Shown in pieces: positions 1 to 8,996 of a DNA stretch of 64,000 bases. The notes below the pieces were generated by a model. The model saw only the letters and a list, made by a program, of their open reading frames with translations. It ran no database searches and was not told the DNA's origin. Within the stretch, counting starts at the first letter, position 1; each line of letters opens with the position of its first letter. This DNA comes from Pseudidiomarina indica (GTDB lineage: Bacteria > Pseudomonadota > Gammaproteobacteria > Enterobacterales > Alteromonadaceae). The DNA is taken from positions 31,222 to 95,221 of the forward strand of contig JAJUHK010000009.1 in the NCBI GenBank assembly GCA_029279945.1, given 5' to 3'. Made by a program: the position numbers and the translations under genes.

Positions 1-611
1 CCAATGACCTGACCTTCAGCGTCAATGATATTGCCGTCAGCATCAATGACGTTACCCTCATCATCATGGGTTACCGGAGTAGCTGCAGCCGCTTGTTGCG
101 TCAACACTTCGGGATAGCTTTCGAGCAGTGGCGAAAAACAACTTTTTAGCAGTTGCTCCACCCCACGGCCGTGTGCTGCAGCAATGCCGTAGACATCCCC
201 TAAGCCGAGTTCATAGAAATCGGCACGGGCGGCATCGGCGTCGATACCATCAATTTTATTGGCTACGACATAGGCTGTTTTATTCACTCGTCGTAAGTGT
301 TCAGCGATATTTTTGTCCGCCGCAGTAACACCTTCACGAGCGTCTACCATAAACAACACCACATCGGCTTCATCAATGGCGCGCATCGATTGCGCAGCCA
401 TTTCCGCATCAATGCCGACTTCTTCGCCATGGACACCGGCAGTGTCAATCACAATAAACTGATACCCATCGTAGTTGGCCTGACCGTACTTACGGTCACG
501 CGTTAACCCGGGAAAATCTGCCACTAACGCATCCCGCGTGCGGGTGAGCCGGTTAAATAAGGTTGATTTGCCCACATTGGGGCGCCCGACCAAGGCTACG
601 ACTGGTAACAT
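1..611 (-). CDS. der: Ribosome biogenesis GTPase Der, N-terminal part (cut by window edge)
   Basis: The frame opens with ATG at 611 on the minus strand and runs off the left edge without a stop, so only about 203 residues of a roughly 450-500 residue protein are visible. Der (EngA) is a double-GTPase that helps assemble the 50S subunit. The first G domain is complete: P-loop GRPNVGKST right after the start, then PGLTRD, DTAG and NKID. After it, where the linker to the second G domain should lie, the protein carries three 7-residue acidic repeats (NVIDADG / NIIDAEG type) encoded by 21-bp tandem repeats at 6-68. It starts 6 bp after bamB stops, in the same direction. The identification is secure; the second half cannot be judged. 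Confidence 0.95.
   Translation of the reverse strand, partial: MLPVVALVGRPNVGKSTLFNRLTRTRDALVADFPGLTRDRKYGQANYDGYQFIVIDTAGVHGEEVGIDAEMAAQSMRAIDEADVVLFMVDAREGVTAADKNIAEHLRRVNKTAYVVANKIDGIDADAARADFYELGLGDVYGIAAAHGRGVEQLLKSCFSPLLESYPEVLTQQAAAATPVTHDDEGNVIDADGNIIDAEGQVI
6..68 (-). repeat. Three 21-bp tandem repeats inside the der linker
   Basis: Three consecutive 21-bp units (6-26, 27-47, 48-68) encode the heptads D-D-E-G-N-V plus start Met/His context, IDADGNI and IDAEGQV on the minus strand. The units differ at several bases but keep the reading frame. Another partial unit (1-5) touches the window edge, so the array may continue. It lies between the two GTP-binding domains, where length variation is tolerated. 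Confidence 0.7.
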
Positions 612-617
612 ACTGTG

Positions 618-1805
618 TTACATCCTTACCGCGAGTAATGTGCCGTCGCGTAATTGTACGTACAGGGTATCGTCGGCTACAACAGGTGCGGTGTAGACAT
701 CGTCACCGACCTCTAAACGACCTTCGGTCACCCCTGTGAGAATATTGATAAAATGCAGATACCCGTGACGGTCACCCACCACAATGTAATCTTTAAAACG
801 TACCGGTGCCGTCAGGTGACGCCCGGTGTAGTCGTTGTTCGACCAAATTTCGATGCCACCCTGTGCATCTAACGCCGATACTGAGTCTTCGACGTCCGTC
901 AGGAACAACCGTCCGCTGACATGCAAAAGGTTTTGATAGGACGAGTAATCACGGCGCCAGATAATTTGACCGGAGGCCGCATCAATCGAAACTAAAGCGC
1001 CATTGTACGCTACTGCGTACACAACCCGACCACTGATAATCGGCTGCGTGTCAACATCGACGAGACGGTGCAACTCGGTCGTTCCGGTCGGTATGGCTAA
1101 ACGCGTTTCCCACGCTGGCTGACCATTTTCAGCGACCAACACGATCAATTTACCGCCCGCAGTGCCCACAAACACTCCACCTTGTGCATAGGTTGGTGAT
1201 GCTGTTCCACGGAGCGACAACGATGGTGTTTCTGTGGTGTTACGCCATAGCGGCTCACCGGTTGCTTGATCTAACGCAAGCACTTCGCCGGTAGCACCTG
1301 TGATATACACCATGCCACCGCCAACGGCTGGATCTGACAAGACTTCTGCACGTATGCTTTGATGCCATTTAATTGCACCTGTGGCAGCTTCTAACGCTAC
1401 CAGGTCACCGTTCTCGGTGCCCAGATACACAATACCATCAGCAGCGGTTAACCCACCGGCAATGCGAAACGGCTCGCCTTTACGCCACCAAGTGCTGGCT
1501 TGTTGGCCAATTTCGCTGCGTAAATCGAGGCGCCATTGAGTTTTACCCGTATTGCGGTCGATGGCCATGACAATGCCATCGCGATCAGCTGCGACCAAGG
1601 TATCACCCACCACGACTGGGTTCAGGTGCGAGAAGTAATGCCGAACCCCGTTACCAACATTAGCCTTCCACACCACCTTAGGCTGCACTTTGGCATCGAT
1701 GGGTTGCAATAATTTATAGGTGATCTCTTCCTTGACGAAAATCGAACACCCGCTCAGTAACACCGCTAGCGCGGCGATGAGTCCAAATTGTTTGATCTGT
1801 CTCAT
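618..1805 (-). CDS. bamB: Outer membrane assembly lipoprotein BamB
   Basis: This 395-residue protein starts with a lipoprotein signal ending in LSGC, so Cys20 should be lipidated and the protein held at the periplasmic face of the outer membrane. The rest is a run of PQQ-type beta-propeller blades (repeated A-x-D-x-x-T-G-x-x-x-W units such as AIDRNTGKTQWR and ALDQATGEPLWR), as in the eight-bladed BamB scaffold of the BAM complex. The start codon overlaps the yfgM stop by 4 bp (ATGA), and der follows 6 bp downstream. That is the conserved gammaproteobacterial order hisS-yfgM-bamB-der. The usual length for the family is about 390 residues. Confidence 0.96.
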   Translation of the reverse strand: MRQIKQFGLIAALAVLLSGCSIFVKEEITYKLLQPIDAKVQPKVVWKANVGNGVRHYFSHLNPVVVGDTLVAADRDGIVMAIDRNTGKTQWRLDLRSEIGQQASTWWRKGEPFRIAGGLTAADGIVYLGTENGDLVALEAATGAIKWHQSIRAEVLSDPAVGGGMVYITGATGEVLALDQATGEPLWRNTTETPSLSLRGTASPTYAQGGVFVGTAGGKLIVLVAENGQPAWETRLAIPTGTTELHRLVDVDTQPIISGRVVYAVAYNGALVSIDAASGQIIWRRDYSSYQNLLHVSGRLFLTDVEDSVSALDAQGGIEIWSNNDYTGRHLTAPVRFKDYIVVGDRHGYLHFINILTGVTEGRLEVGDDVYTAPVVADDTLYVQLRDGTLLAVRM

Positions 1806-2407
1806 GAACCCGCCACAATGCTATTCAGTTTCAGTTCTGCTAAGCCTTCCGCTCCATGTGCCTGTGCTGTCAGGTAAGCTTGGCGTGCACCGCTATAATC
1901 CCCTTTGGCGAGCAGGATGTCGCCTTGCAGTTCATAGGCAATTGCAGCAAACGCGCTCACTTGAATGGCTGCATTGGTTGCTGCTAAAGCTGCTTCGTAC
2001 TGCTCTTGGGCTAACAATACCCGTGCTTGGCGTAACGCTGCTAATGCGGCTAACTCTGGCTCAGCAGTGTCACGAATGGTTTGCAGTGCGCTCACCGCAG
2101 TACCGTAATCATTTGCATCAATAGCCGCTTTGGCCAATTGAAACGCTGCCAGCTGGCTGTACGCACTGGTATTGTTGTTGACAAAATCCTGCGCCGCGGT
2201 CAAATCATCGTCGTTACCACTAAACAGCGCAGCCACCACTTGTTCAAACTGCACCGATGCTGCTTCACGTTCTGCACGTACTTGCGCATCGTAATAACGC
2301 CAGCCGTAGAAAATCGCGAAACCAATGACTAAACCAGCCAAGATACCTTTGCCGTGTTCGTTCCAGAACGCTTTTAATTGTTCAATTTGTTGTTCTTCGG
2401 TATTCAT
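1802..2407 (-). CDS. yfgM: YfgM family tetratricopeptide protein (SecYEG/PpiD-associated)
   Basis: The protein has 201 residues. A short cytoplasmic N-terminus ([18 protein letters not shown]) is followed by one membrane segment at about 19-37 and a periplasmic domain of TPR-like helical repeats to the end. This matches YfgM, which in E. coli associates with the SecYEG translocon and PpiD and is thought to help hand over secreted proteins. Its start overlaps the hisS stop by 4 bp, and its stop overlaps bamB by 4 bp, so translation is probably coupled. The function is assigned by family and position; there are no catalytic residues to check. Confidence 0.9.
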   Translation of the reverse strand: MNTEEQQIEQLKAFWNEHGKGILAGLVIGFAIFYGWRYYDAQVRAEREAASVQFEQVVAALFSGNDDDLTAAQDFVNNNTSAYSQLAAFQLAKAAIDANDYGTAVSALQTIRDTAEPELAALAALRQARVLLAQEQYEAALAATNAAIQVSAFAAIAYELQGDILLAKGDYSGARQAYLTAQAHGAEGLAELKLNSIVAGS

Positions 2408-3660
2408 CCGTTTACTCCAAGGTTCAAATCGGTGAGCGACGTCAACACTTGCGGCTCAATATCCCGTTGACGTAAATGCCTTAACTCAAAATCTGTATCA
2501 CGAACCAACAGCGCATAGGTCGCACCAGATTTATCAGCTCGCGCTAATTTTTTCTTCATATTTTGGCTGCCGCTATGCAACTGCACTCGTAAATGCGGCT
2601 GCGCCGTCCGAATTTGTTCGGCAACAGCAGGCGCTTTTAGTTCCGCAGCTGGCGTTGCTGCCATCACGTATACATCGAGTGTTGGCACTGGTGGGATTTT
2701 ACCCTGATTCGCCAGTAACAACACTAAGCGCTCCATACCCATAGCGAAACCAACCGCTGGGGTAGCTTTACCCCCTAATTGTTCCACTAAGCCGTCGTAA
2801 CGACCACCAGCACACACCGTACCTTGGGCGCCTAATTCAGTGGTGACCCACTCAAACACGGTACGATTATAGTAATCAAGGCCACGCACCAAGCGTTCAT
2901 TCAGCACGTAGTTAATACCGGCAGCATCGAGACGCTGACATAAGCCGTCAAAATGCGCACGGGATTCGTCATCCCAAAAATCAGAGAGTTTAGGTGCATC
3001 AACCAACACGGCTTGGGTGCTCTCGGACTTACTATCCAGTACCCGCAAAACGTTGGTGTCGAGGCGGCGCTTGGAATCTTCATCGAGTGCATCTTCATGC
3101 TGCCGTAAAAACTCCCGCAAGGCTTCGCGATAGGTTGCTCGCGCCTCATTAGAGGCCAACGAGTTCAATTGCAATTCAACTTGCTCGGCAATACCGAATT
3201 CTTGCCACAACCGCGCTGAGAGCAAAATCACTTCTGCATCGATATCTGGCCCGTCCATGCCAAAGGCTTCAATACCGAACTGATGAAATTGGCGATAACG
3301 CCCTTTTTGTGGGCGCTCATGGCGAAACATTGGACCTAGGTACCACAGCCGTTGGATTTGGTTATACAACAAGCCATGCTCATTCCCAGCGCGAACACAG
3401 CTGGCAGTACCTTCTGGGCGTAGGGTTAAGCTGTCACCGTTACGATCGTCAAAGGTGTACATTTCCTTTTCGACGATATCGGTGACTTCGCCGATAGAGC
3501 GTTTGAAGAGATCGGTGCTTTCTAAAATCGGCATCCGAATTTCTTGATAACTGTATTGTGCGGCCACGCGCCGAAGCACGCCCTCGACGTATTGCCACGC
3601 CGGCGTGTCACTCGGCAAAATATCGTTCATACCGCGAATTGCTTGAATATTTTTTGCCAC
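2404..3660 (-). CDS. hisS: Histidyl-tRNA synthetase
   Basis: This 418-residue class II aminoacyl-tRNA synthetase charges tRNA-His in the cytoplasm. Visible signatures are the N-terminal [10 protein letters not shown], motif 2 region [20 protein letters not shown], the histidine-A motif [15 protein letters not shown] and motif 3 [13 protein letters not shown]-terminal anticodon-binding domain follows. The length is close to the E. coli enzyme (424). It lies between ispG (46 bp upstream) and yfgM (4-bp overlap downstream) in the ispG-hisS-yfgM-bamB-der order. Confidence 0.97.
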   Translation of the reverse strand: MAKNIQAIRGMNDILPSDTPAWQYVEGVLRRVAAQYSYQEIRMPILESTDLFKRSIGEVTDIVEKEMYTFDDRNGDSLTLRPEGTASCVRAGNEHGLLYNQIQRLWYLGPMFRHERPQKGRYRQFHQFGIEAFGMDGPDIDAEVILLSARLWQEFGIAEQVELQLNSLASNEARATYREALREFLRQHEDALDEDSKRRLDTNVLRVLDSKSESTQAVLVDAPKLSDFWDDESRAHFDGLCQRLDAAGINYVLNERLVRGLDYYNRTVFEWVTTELGAQGTVCAGGRYDGLVEQLGGKATPAVGFAMGMERLVLLLANQGKIPPVPTLDVYVMAATPAAELKAPAVAEQIRTAQPHLRVQLHSGSQNMKKKLARADKSGATYALLVRDTDFELRHLRQRDIEPQVLTSLTDLNLGVNG

Positions 3661-3706
3661 GTTCGATTAACCTAAAACGAAAAATGGCGCACAGTATACC
3701 GCAGGT

Positions 3707-4825
3707 TTATTTTTGCTTCACGGGAATCTGTTCAGCAGATAAGCGTTTTACTTGTTCGCGAATGCGTTTTTCTAACTCATCGACCAAGTTGTCGTTGTCG
3801 AGTCGATCTTTTTGCCGCTCGCCATTTAAGTAAAAACCGCTTTTGTTTTTAGCTCCCGCTAACCCCACATGCGAGATCAACGCTTCACCAGGGCCATTTA
3901 CCACACAGCCAATGATGGACACGTCCATTGGTGTGGTGATGTCTTCCAGTCGCTGTTCAAGTGCGTTGACGGTACCGATCACGTCAAATTCTTGCCGCGA
4001 ACAGCTGGGGCAGGCAATAAAGTTTATCCCACGGCTACGTATGCGCAGAGATTTAAGGATATCAAAGCCAACTTTCACTTCTTCGACGGGGTCGGCAGCC
4101 AGCGAAATCCGCAAGGTGTCACCAATGCCTTCGGCAAGTAACATACCTAAGCCAATGGCTGATTTCACTGCGCCACTACGCATACCACCGGCTTCGGTGA
4201 TGCCTAAATGCAATGGTTGCTCAATTTGCTTGGCCAGCAAACGATACGATTCCACTGCTAGGAATACATCGGACGCTTTGACACTAACTTTAAAGTTGTG
4301 GAAATCGAGGCGATCGAGAATATCCACATGGCGCATGGCCGATTCCACCAATGCTGCTGGCGTTGGTTCGCCATACTTTTCTTGGAGATCACGCTCGAGT
4401 GAGCCACCGTTCACGCCGATGCGGATCGGGATATTACGATCACGGGCCGCATCCACCACCGCGCGAATCCGCTCTTCATTGCCGATATTGCCTGGGTTGA
4501 TGCGCAAGCAATCAGCACCATATTCCGCGACTTTGAGCGCAATGCGATAGTCAAAGTGAATATCCGCCACCACCGGGATGGGACTTTGCGCTTTGATCAG
4601 GCGAAACGCCTCAGCGGCATCCATGGTTGGTACACTCACCCGCACCAAATCAGCGCCGGCATTGGCAATGGCTTGGATTTGCTTGACCGTGGCTGCCACA
4701 TCGGTGGTTTCCGTGTTGGTCATGGATTGCACAGCAATCGGCGCACCATCTCCAATCGGAACGTTTCCGACATAGATACGGCGTGAAGGTCGGCGTTGGA
4801 TTGGGGTTGTATACGTCATGGGCAC
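3707..4825 (-). CDS. ispG: 4-hydroxy-3-methylbut-2-enyl diphosphate synthase (flavodoxin) IspG
   Basis: IspG (GcpE), 372 residues, makes HMBPP from methylerythritol cyclodiphosphate in the MEP isoprenoid pathway, using a [4Fe-4S] cluster. An N-terminal TIM-barrel part begins near [21 protein letters not shown]. The C-terminal part carries the cluster ligands in IACPSCSRQ and [12 protein letters not shown]. The length equals the E. coli protein (372). It is 24 bp downstream of rodZ and in the conserved rodZ-ispG-hisS order. The isc operon and ispB in this window connect to it functionally through cluster supply and use of its isoprenoid product. Confidence 0.97.
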   Translation of the reverse strand: MPMTYTTPIQRRPSRRIYVGNVPIGDGAPIAVQSMTNTETTDVAATVKQIQAIANAGADLVRVSVPTMDAAEAFRLIKAQSPIPVVADIHFDYRIALKVAEYGADCLRINPGNIGNEERIRAVVDAARDRNIPIRIGVNGGSLERDLQEKYGEPTPAALVESAMRHVDILDRLDFHNFKVSVKASDVFLAVESYRLLAKQIEQPLHLGITEAGGMRSGAVKSAIGLGMLLAEGIGDTLRISLAADPVEEVKVGFDILKSLRIRSRGINFIACPSCSRQEFDVIGTVNALEQRLEDITTPMDVSIIGCVVNGPGEALISHVGLAGAKNKSGFYLNGERQKDRLDNDNLVDELEKRIREQVKRLSAEQIPVKQK

Positions 4826-4849
4826 TTCGCGTGGTTGGGTTCGTTACAA

Positions 4850-5881
4850 TTAGTCGAGGGTGAGGGTGACGCTACGATTACGGCGATACCCACTCAAATC
4901 GACCGGTTCATCATTATAGACTAAGGTGACGAATTCTGGTTTACACAAGATAATATCAAATGGCGGCGTTCCCGTCAGCGGCATTTCGTAACCAGCGGCT
5001 TTCACACCAATGGCGATATCACGGCCGGTACCATCTGTCACTTTTACCCAACACTCACCACTAAAAGTAAGCACCAGGCTGGCTTGACCCGCTTCGAGTG
5101 TTGGCTCGCTAACAACAGTTGCACTGGCAGGCTCGTCAGCGACCACTTGTTCTTGTGCTTGTGCTTGTGCTTGTTCTTGTTCTTGTGCTTGCTCTTGTGC
5201 TGGTTGTTGTTCGAGTTGTTGTTCGAGTTGCTGTTCCGGCTCTAGCACTACCACAGCAGCTTCGTGTGGTTCATCGTCAGCTAAATCAAAAAGATCATCA
5301 TCGTCTGCCAGGGTATCTTCCACTACGTCAGCCGATGGTGATGCCGGTTGTGCCACTGGCGTTGCTGGGCTGGTTGCCGTAGTAACGCGTGAGCTACTGG
5401 TGGTGCTGGTACCGAAAACGCCGTCGGCCTGAATATCTTGCCACCACCACAACACCGCCATCGCAATCACAACACCGATGATGAGGTAACTGATAAGCAT
5501 GAGACGATGGTCATTGCGTTCACGGGTTTTGCGTTTGGAAAAGCTTTTCATATTGATAGCTGCCGAGGGCACCTCGGCATAGCCCATTTGTTGATAAGCT
5601 TCCATGACTTGGTTTTCATCGACATCTAAGGCTTTCGCCATCAACCGCAAATAACCACGTACATAGGCGGCAGGTTCAATATTGTGGTAGTTGTCGGCTT
5701 CAATTTGCGCGATTAAACTGATGCGCAACCTTAGCGTAGACGCGACCTGTTGGGTGGTCCATTGTTTTTCTTCACGAGCAGCTCGCAGTAACTGCCCTGG
5801 GGTGACCAGCTGTGCGGGCGGTGCCGGCTGCTCTGCTGCTGGTTGTTCTTGGTCGTGCTCTTGTTGGTGTTCAGATGCCAT
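4850..5881 (-). CDS. rodZ: Cytoskeleton protein RodZ
   Basis: RodZ (343 residues) is a bitopic inner-membrane protein that links MreB to the elongation machinery and rod shape. The order is: an N-terminal HTH of the Xre/HTH_25 type (about 25-95, LLRAAREEKQWTTQQVASTLRLR), a basic stretch (KRKTRER), one membrane segment at about 128-146, a periplasmic low-complexity Gln/Glu/Ala linker (about 218-248) and a C-terminal DUF4115 beta domain ending SVTLTLD. The linker DNA (about 5142-5230) is built from degenerate hexamers and could vary in length. Start ATG at 5881 is 3 bp after pilW, which suggests coupling. Confidence 0.94.
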   Translation of the reverse strand: MASEHQQEHDQEQPAAEQPAPPAQLVTPGQLLRAAREEKQWTTQQVASTLRLRISLIAQIEADNYHNIEPAAYVRGYLRLMAKALDVDENQVMEAYQQMGYAEVPSAAINMKSFSKRKTRERNDHRLMLISYLIIGVVIAMAVLWWWQDIQADGVFGTSTTSSSRVTTATSPATPVAQPASPSADVVEDTLADDDDLFDLADDEPHEAAVVVLEPEQQLEQQLEQQPAQEQAQEQEQAQAQAQEQVVADEPASATVVSEPTLEAGQASLVLTFSGECWVKVTDGTGRDIAIGVKAAGYEMPLTGTPPFDIILCKPEFVTLVYNDEPVDLSGYRRNRSVTLTLD

Positions 5882-5884
5882 AGT

Positions 5885-6415
5885 CTATCGCTGTGTTGTC
5901 TTTATCTGTCGAAACTTATCATCGGCGGTATGATTGCGAGCAAGCTCCAGTAAGGCTTCTGCTTGGACATATTGGCCTTGCTGATGCGCACAACGGGCCG
6001 CGTTGTGATACGTCGTCGCCAATTTCACATAACTGGGCTGTGCCAATGCGCGTTGAAACATGTGCTGCGCTTCAGTGTAGCGTTGTTGGCGACATAATAA
6101 TACGCCTAAATTGTTATAGTTATCACCGTTTTCTGGGGCTAATTCAATGGCTTTTTTATAATACTGCTCAGCTTTAACCCAATCATTAACGTGCACGTAA
6201 TAGTGTGCCAACCCCGCTTGCACATTCGCAGACTTCGCAGCATGTTGCTGTGCACGCACTAAATTTGCTTTCGCTTGTTCGAGTTTACCACCAGCTAAAT
6301 ACTGGAGTCCCAGTGCCAACCGCGCTTCCGCCGCAGCATGCTGCTGGCTCGGCGCTGGTGCACAACTGATGGTTAGCATCCCAGCCAACGTCAACAGCAG
6401 CATCTTTCGCATCAC
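5885..6415 (-). CDS. pilW: Type IV pilus biogenesis TPR lipoprotein PilW/PilF
   Basis: The 176-residue protein begins with a hydrophobic signal ending TISC (Cys18), a plausible if imperfect lipobox. The rest is TPR repeats (for example the unit with AEQYYKKAIELAPENGDNYNNLGVL). PilF/PilW is the outer-membrane pilotin that lets PilQ secretin multimers form. Its place between rlmN and rodZ matches type IV pilus gammaproteobacteria such as Pseudomonas and Shewanella. It has no catalytic residues. A generic TPR lipoprotein is the alternative, but the neighbourhood supports PilW. Confidence 0.88.
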   Translation of the reverse strand: MMRKMLLLTLAGMLTISCAPAPSQQHAAAEARLALGLQYLAGGKLEQAKANLVRAQQHAAKSANVQAGLAHYYVHVNDWVKAEQYYKKAIELAPENGDNYNNLGVLLCRQQRYTEAQHMFQRALAQPSYVKLATTYHNAARCAHQQGQYVQAEALLELARNHTADDKFRQIKTTQR

Positions 6416-6514
6416 AATTCCCTCTGTAAAGACCGTTATCTTAACGGTTATTCACGTCAGATCAAGCAATGGGAAGCAATCTGTTGTCGATGAATTGGAC
6501 CATCGAGCGGACAC

Positions 6515-7648
6515 TTACAATGGTTTAACGCTAATCTCCGCACCGCCGCGTTGCGCTTGTTGTTTCTTAATGATCCGTTTGGTACGGTCAATCACATCAC
6601 CAACCAGCTGACCACAAGCAGCATCAATATCGTCACCACGCGTACGGCGAACGACAACAATGTAGCCTTTTTCCATCAGTACTTTGGCGAAGCGGTCAAT
6701 ACGCGAATTCGACGAACGACCATAGTCGGAACCAGGGAATGGATTAAATGGAATGAGGTTGATTTTGCACGGCGTGTCTTTTAACAGCTCAGCTAACTCG
6801 GCGGCTTGTTCCATCGAATCGTTGATATGATCCAACATCACATATTCAATGGTAATCGTCTTATTGGCTTTAGAGCCGTCGATGTAATCGCGACTGGCCT
6901 GCAAAAATTCCTGAATATTGTATTTTTTATTGATCGGTACAATCTCATTGCGCAACGCATCGTTTGGGGCGTGCAACGAGATGGCTAAAGCGACATCAAT
7001 TTCTTCTTTGAGCTTATACAACGCTGGCACCACGCCAGAGGTGCTGAGTGTGACGCGCCGCTTGGACAAACCAAAGGCGTTATCATCAAGCATCAGCTCC
7101 ATGGCTGGCACCACGTTGGCTAAGTTGAGCAAGGGCTCACCCATACCCATCATGACCACGTTGGTGACTGGTTTTACGCCAGTTTCACCAAATGGCCCTA
7201 ATAACTTATTCACCCGCCAGACTTGGCCAATAATTTCCGCCACCCTGAGGTTACGGTTAAAGCCTTGCTGGGCGGTCGAGCAGAAGGTGCACTCAAGTGC
7301 GCACCCTACCTGCGAACTAACACAAAGAGTAGCCCGATCCCGCTCTGGGATCCAAACGGTCTCGACATCTTGGCCGTCGAATAAGGTCATTGCGAATTTA
7401 ATGGTGCCGTCGGCTGACTGCTGTTGCAGGCGAACTTCCGGCGCCCGAATTTCCGCCACTTCTTTTAGCTTCTCACGCAATCCCTTGTTGAGATTGGTCA
7501 TCTGCTCAAAGTCATCCACGCAATAGTGATACAACCACTTCATCACTTGATCGGCGCGAAATGGTTTTTCTCCTAGCTCCTCGAAGAACTGCCGCATGGC
7601 AGTCCGGTTCAAATCGAGTAGATTTACTTTTTTATCAATGGCGTTCAT
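6515..7648 (-). CDS. rlmN: Dual-specificity 23S rRNA/tRNA adenine-C2 methyltransferase RlmN
   Basis: This 377-residue radical-SAM enzyme methylates A2503 of 23S rRNA and A37 of some tRNAs. The radical-SAM cysteines are in C-x3-C-x2-C form ([15 protein letters not shown]). MGMGEPL follows, and the C-terminal catalytic cysteine sits in [10 protein letters not shown]. The protein has the normal length for the family. It is followed by pilW after 99 bp and preceded by ndk 23 bp away, the standard ndk-rlmN-pilW order. It ends in ISVKPL with no obvious extension. Confidence 0.97.
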   Translation of the reverse strand: MNAIDKKVNLLDLNRTAMRQFFEELGEKPFRADQVMKWLYHYCVDDFEQMTNLNKGLREKLKEVAEIRAPEVRLQQQSADGTIKFAMTLFDGQDVETVWIPERDRATLCVSSQVGCALECTFCSTAQQGFNRNLRVAEIIGQVWRVNKLLGPFGETGVKPVTNVVMMGMGEPLLNLANVVPAMELMLDDNAFGLSKRRVTLSTSGVVPALYKLKEEIDVALAISLHAPNDALRNEIVPINKKYNIQEFLQASRDYIDGSKANKTITIEYVMLDHINDSMEQAAELAELLKDTPCKINLIPFNPFPGSDYGRSSNSRIDRFAKVLMEKGYIVVVRRTRGDDIDAACGQLVGDVIDRTKRIIKKQQAQRGGAEISVKPL

Positions 7649-7671
7649 GGATGACCGTTATTCGTTAGGTG

Positions 7672-8103
7672 TTAGCGAGTACGTGGGCAAAGCTCGTCTT
7701 CAGTGAAGAAGTAAGCAATTTCACGTGCAGCTGATTCTAAAGAGTCTGAACCGTGTACCGCGTTTTCGTCGATAGATACAGCATAGTCGGCACGCAAGGT
7801 TCCTGCCAATGCGTCCGCTGGGTTGGTTGCACCCATGATATCACGGTGACGCTTCACGGCGTTTTCGCCTTCTAACACTTGCACCATGATTGGGCCTGAG
7901 GTCATGAAATCTACCAACGCGCGGAAGAAAGGACGCTCTTTGTGTTCTGCGTAGAAGCCTTCAGCTTGCTCGGTAGTTAAGTGCATCATTTTAGCTGCAA
8001 CAATACGAAACCCTGCAGTTTCGAAACGGTTGTAGATAGCGCCGATAACGTTCTTAGCAACGGCATCTGGCTTGATGATAGAAAGAGTGCGCTCTAAAGC
8101 CAT
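7672..8103 (-). CDS. ndk: Nucleoside diphosphate kinase
   Basis: The 143-residue enzyme transfers the gamma phosphate from ATP to other NDPs, balancing nucleotide pools. The N-terminal [15 protein letters not shown] and the active-site histidine in [12 protein letters not shown] are typical, and the length matches E. coli Ndk (143). It is the first gene of the minus-strand block, with a candidate -10 (TATAAT on the minus strand, 8166-8171) upstream. Confidence 0.97.
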   Translation of the reverse strand: MALERTLSIIKPDAVAKNVIGAIYNRFETAGFRIVAAKMMHLTTEQAEGFYAEHKERPFFRALVDFMTSGPIMVQVLEGENAVKRHRDIMGATNPADALAGTLRADYAVSIDENAVHGSDSLESAAREIAYFFTEDELCPRTR

Positions 8104-8165
8104 GGTGTTCTCCGATTGAGGTTAACAATGTGGATATGCATCTATGCAAATTTAAAATCGCGCGG

Positions 8166-8171
8166 ATTATA
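8166..8171 (-). promoter_or_regulatory. Candidate -10 element for ndk
   Basis: A perfect TATAAT on the minus strand lies 63 bp upstream of the ndk start codon. I see no good -35 at 16-18 bp, so this is a weak, position-based call. Confidence 0.4.
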
Positions 8172-8271
8172 CCCAAAAGTGGTTCTTAGAGCTAGCAAAT
8201 CAGCGTGCATGGCAAACTCCGGTGTTATGAAAAAATCGATTATGCCATTCGATATTTTCACATGCCACCCA

Positions 8272-8301
8272 ATTACATACATGCTTGTATGTATGTATAA
8301 T
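8272..8301 (+). promoter_or_regulatory. Candidate promoter of the pagL-like gene with internal palindrome
   Basis: ATTACA (8272-8277) and TATAAT (8296-8301) are 18 bp apart. Between and over them lies a perfect inverted repeat with 8-bp arms, TACATACA (8274-8281) and TGTATGTA (8286-8293), around TGCT. A palindrome inside a promoter is where a repressor would bind. Which regulator is unknown. The start codon of the downstream gene is 54 bp away. Confidence 0.45.
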
Positions 8302-8355
8302 AACAGCGTGATTAAATCTGGTACTAAAAAACGCTTGTAGTAAGGATGTAGGCGT

Positions 8356-8913
8356 ATGACAACACTTTCAAACAAACTCCTAGGTGTCGCCCTAGGTACA
8401 CTGCTGTTACCTACACTGTTGAGTCCCACCGCGCACGCTGATGAATTTCATTTGACGGCCAGCTACTCCACCGATCACCTCACCGGCATTCGGCTAGGCT
8501 ACCGTTGGACGGATGGTCCGAAAATCTTACCGGAGGCTTGGTTTGCTTGGGTCGGCTCGCCACGCGTGCACTGGGAGCTCGGATTAAATACTTGGGTGAA
8601 CTCACGCAATTCCGATGACCGAATCAATGCCGTCACCTTTAGCCCGGTTTTACAGTGGGCACTCACTCACGGCGAACGTCCACTGTTCCTTGAAGCTGGG
8701 ATTGGCGTGTCGGTATTAGATGAGCAGCGTATCAGCGACCGAAACTTATCAATCTCGTTCCAGTTTGAAGATCGCATTGGGATTAGCTGGCAATACGATC
8801 CAGTCTCTGATGCCCGCATAAGTTTTGGCTATGCGCACTACTCGCAAGCGGATCTTGACCGACCTAATGATGGCCTCGACTTTTGGAGCTTAACCTGGCA
8901 CAAGCCTCTATAA
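8356..8913 (+). CDS. pagL: PagL-like lipid A 3-O-deacylase
   Basis: This is a 185-residue outer-membrane protein with a signal peptide cleaved after AHA (about residue 28) and a small beta-barrel. PagL removes the 3-O-linked acyl chain from lipid A at the outer leaflet. The C-terminal part keeps the family signature: FLEAGIGVSVL, NFEDRIG-like QFEDRIG, and AHYSQADLDRPNDG, which holds the catalytic His161 and Ser163. The third catalytic residue of P. aeruginosa PagL, a Glu 12 residues after the serine, is Asp175 here. The gene is alone on the plus strand between divergent ndk and msrA. Family membership is fairly sure; activity is not. Confidence 0.83.
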   Translation: MTTLSNKLLGVALGTLLLPTLLSPTAHADEFHLTASYSTDHLTGIRLGYRWTDGPKILPEAWFAWVGSPRVHWELGLNTWVNSRNSDDRINAVTFSPVLQWALTHGERPLFLEAGIGVSVLDEQRISDRNLSISFQFEDRIGISWQYDPVSDARISFGYAHYSQADLDRPNDGLDFWSLTWHKPL

Positions 8914-8996
8914 CACAGCTTTACAACTGCCACGGCAAGGCGTATTGTGGTAGCAACTTTGGGCGTGTAGACGTCTAACTTAACCATGGAGTTACT

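Noticed and set aside
3843..4550. A 235-codon open frame on the plus strand antisense to ispG
   Set aside because: It is a shadow of ispG with high Ser/Pro content and no family pattern.
5119..5382. A Leu-Val repeat protein on the plus strand inside rodZ
   Set aside because: It comes only from reading the RodZ Gln/Glu hexamer repeat on the opposite strand.
8274..8293. LexA (SOS) box in front of the PagL-like gene
   Set aside because: LexA sites need CTG-N10-CAG; this palindrome has TACATACA arms.
8142..8429. A 95-codon open frame on the minus strand between ndk and the PagL-like gene
   Set aside because: It overlaps the PagL-like start, has no RBS and no recognisable protein pattern; it covers a promoter region.
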